Assembly (NCBI GenBank): GCA_023251695.1
Contig: JAHEYE010000220.1
Coordinates: 1-5,979 of the forward strand
Source of the DNA: Sphingobacteriaceae bacterium
GTDB taxonomy: Bacteria > Bacteroidota > Bacteroidia > B-17B0 > Aurantibacillaceae
Reading direction: 5' to 3'
Length of the DNA stretch: 5,979 nt
Shown: positions 4,331 to 5,979 of the stretch, in pieces
How the letters are laid out: each line of letters opens with the position of its first letter
How positions within the stretch are numbered: position 1 is the stretch's first letter
Translations under genes and position numbers: made by a program
Notes under the pieces: model-generated
What the model was told of the DNA's origin: nothing
The model's database searches: none
Seen by the model: the letters and a program-made list of their open reading frames with translations, nothing else

Positions 4331-5979
4331 GTGCAAGAAAATTTCCCTGAACATATTCAAACCCTTTTAAAAACTCTGGATGATGGTCCGGGTGTGTACC
4401 AGTACTACGATAAGGAGAATATGTTATTGTATGTTGGCAAGGCCAAGAATTTAAAAAAGCGTGTTACTTCTTATTTTACCAAAGAGCATGATAACGGGCG
4501 TCTCCGTTTACTCGTTAAAAAAATTAATGATATTAAAACCGTTAAGGTAAATACGGAGCTCGATGCTTTAATACTTGAAAATAATTTAATCAAAAATTTA
4601 AAACCGCGGTACAATGTGATGCTGCGCGATGATAAAACGTATCCGTGGATAATAATTAAGAACGAACGGTTTCCAAGAGTGTTTTATACCCGCAAACAAA
4701 TTAAAGATGGGTCTGAATATTTCGGACCATACCCTTCGATAACAGTTATGCATGCCCTGCTAGATTTAATTCAGGAATTGTATAAATTACGAACTTGCAG
4801 TTTAGATTTGTCTCAACCAAATATTGCTAAGAAAAAATTCCGTGCTTGTCTGGAGTTTCATATTGGGAGATGCAAAGCTCCTTGCGAAGGCAAACAAAGT
4901 TTTGAGGAGTACGATGAAGACATGAAACAAATCCGTAAAATTATAAAAGGCGAATTTGCTTTTGCTTTGAAAGATATTAAAAAAGAAATGCAATCTCTCG
5001 CTACAAACTTGAAATATGAAAAAGCTGAAGAATTAAAAAACAAAATAGAGTTATTAGAAAAATATCAGAGTAAATCAACCATCGTTCATCCGAGTATTAC
5101 TGATACAGATGTTTTTGCTGCGATTCACGAAGAGAATGTTTCTTATATAAGTTATTTCAAAATTTATAATGGCGCTATTGTTCAGGCTTTAGTTTTAGAA
5201 TTAAAAAAGCAACTCGACGAGACAAAAGAAGAAATGTTGGTATTTGCCATGAATGAAATCCGTCAGCGCTTTAATTCACAAAGCAAAGAAATAATTACAG
5301 AAGAGGAACCTGAATTTAAATTTCCGGACACCAAATATTACATCCCAAAGATTGGTGACAAAAAGCAATTACTGGATTTATGTTTACGGAACGCCAAAGC
5401 ACATAAGTTTGAAAGAGAAAAACAAGTTGCCTTAACCGATCCTGAACGGCATACCAATCGCATCATGCAGCAAATGATGAAAGATCTGCGAATGAAAGAA
5501 GAACCTCGGCGCATAGAGGGATTTGATAATTCGAACATACAAGGCGAATTTGCGGTAAGTGCCATGCCTGTTTTTATTGATGGCAAGCCGGCGAAAAAAG
5601 AGTACCGTCATTTTAATGTGAAGACAGTTGTTGGTGCAGACGATTTTGCAACCATGGAAGAAATTATTTTCCGTCGCTATTCCCGCGTTATCGAAGAAAA
5701 ATTACCGATGCCTCAATTAATTGTGATTGATGGGGGAAAGGGTCAGTTGACAGCGGCAGTAGGCAGTCTGCAGAAGTTAGGTTTATATAGAAGCGTAACG
5801 ATTATAGGTATTGCAAAACGTTTGGAAGAAATTTATTTCCCGGGGGATTCAATCCCTATCTATTTGGACAAACGGAGTGAAACCTTAAAAGTAATTCAGC
5901 ACATCCGCGATGAGGCCCATCGTTTTGGGATTACACATCACAGAAATAAAAGAAGCAGGGAAACTTTTAAAACTGAACT
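4331..5979 (+). CDS. uvrC: UvrABC excinuclease subunit C (UvrC), 3' end cut by window edge
   Basis: UvrC makes the 3' and 5' incisions around lesions marked by UvrA-UvrB in nucleotide excision repair. The frame runs unbroken for 549 codons to the edge. The GIY-YIG nuclease domain covers about 15-96: GVY 21-23, YVG 34-36, Lys37, Arg44 and Glu83 in LILENNLIK. Cysteines 156, 173, 181 and 185 match the family's four-cysteine cluster. A UVR domain for UvrB contact lies near 217-248. The RNase H-like 5'-incision domain has Asp399 (GFDNSNIQG), Asp437/438 (VGADDFATMEE), Asp467 (IDGGKGQL) and His537 (ITHHRNKR). The C-terminal helix-hairpin-helix region, about 50-60 residues, is beyond the window. GTG 4331 is the start: an in-frame stop lies at 4304-4306, no other usual start intervenes, and the next ATG (4421) would destroy the nuclease domain. 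No Shine-Dalgarno sequence is seen. Confidence 0.96.
   Translation, partial: MQENFPEHIQTLLKTLDDGPGVYQYYDKENMLLYVGKAKNLKKRVTSYFTKEHDNGRLRLLVKKINDIKTVKVNTELDALILENNLIKNLKPRYNVMLRDDKTYPWIIIKNERFPRVFYTRKQIKDGSEYFGPYPSITVMHALLDLIQELYKLRTCSLDLSQPNIAKKKFRACLEFHIGRCKAPCEGKQSFEEYDEDMKQIRKIIKGEFAFALKDIKKEMQSLATNLKYEKAEELKNKIELLEKYQSKSTIVHPSITDTDVFAAIHEENVSYISYFKIYNGAIVQALVLELKKQLDETKEEMLVFAMNEIRQRFNSQSKEIITEEEPEFKFPDTKYYIPKIGDKKQLLDLCLRNAKAHKFEREKQVALTDPERHTNRIMQQMMKDLRMKEEPRRIEGFDNSNIQGEFAVSAMPVFIDGKPAKKEYRHFNVKTVVGADDFATMEEIIFRRYSRVIEEKLPMPQLIVIDGGKGQLTAAVGSLQKLGLYRSVTIIGIAKRLEEIYFPGDSIPIYLDKRSETLKVIQHIRDEAHRFGITHHRNKRSRETFKTE

Noticed and set aside
4802..5586. Minus-strand frames of 61-82 codons inside uvrC
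   Set aside because: They are antisense to the UvrC cysteine, UVR and RNase H-like regions. The plus frame carries every expected catalytic residue, so these are shadows.
1..5979. Mobile element, CRISPR array, defence island, tRNA or rRNA
   Set aside because: No transposase, integrase, terminal inverted repeats, regularly spaced long repeats or tRNA-like clover-leaf sequence was seen. The genes are all conserved core genes with uniform character.

Overview
The window looks like core-genome DNA from a member of the Bacteroidota. The clearest sign is a PorT/SprT-type protein, a component of the type IX secretion and gliding machinery found only in that phylum. AT-rich DNA, weak or absent Shine-Dalgarno sequences and boxes resembling the Bacteroidota -7 promoter element agree with this. 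I cannot name a genus.

Layout. On the minus strand, reading right to left, are lepA (elongation factor 4; 2683-893), then a porT/sprT homologue (856-101) after a 36-nt gap, then the first 19 codons of another gene (59-1) that leaves the window at its left edge. The close spacing and shared direction suggest one transcription unit. A 138-bp divergent intergenic region (2684-2821) separates this unit from plus-strand asnS (asparaginyl-tRNA synthetase; 2822-4255). After a 75-bp gap comes uvrC (excinuclease ABC subunit C), which starts at a GTG at 4331 and is cut by the right edge after 549 codons, just before its C-terminal helix-hairpin-helix region.

How the genes fit together. lepA and asnS serve translation, uvrC serves nucleotide excision repair, and porT serves protein secretion across the outer membrane. 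They are housekeeping neighbours rather than one pathway. I see no mobile element, CRISPR array, tRNA, rRNA, defence module or toxin pair. All complete genes have intact motifs and no frameshift.

The less explained material is in the spacers. The lepA/asnS spacer holds a perfect 12-bp palindrome between two candidate divergent promoters, and an asnS leader with a 7-bp hairpin and a six-codon ORF. The asnS/uvrC spacer holds four spaced TCTGC/TTTGC motifs and a -7-like box only 6 nt before the uvrC GTG. The porT 3' end has a small repeat and hairpin, and porT appears to use a TTG start. These are modest leads; I do not see a clear new system here.
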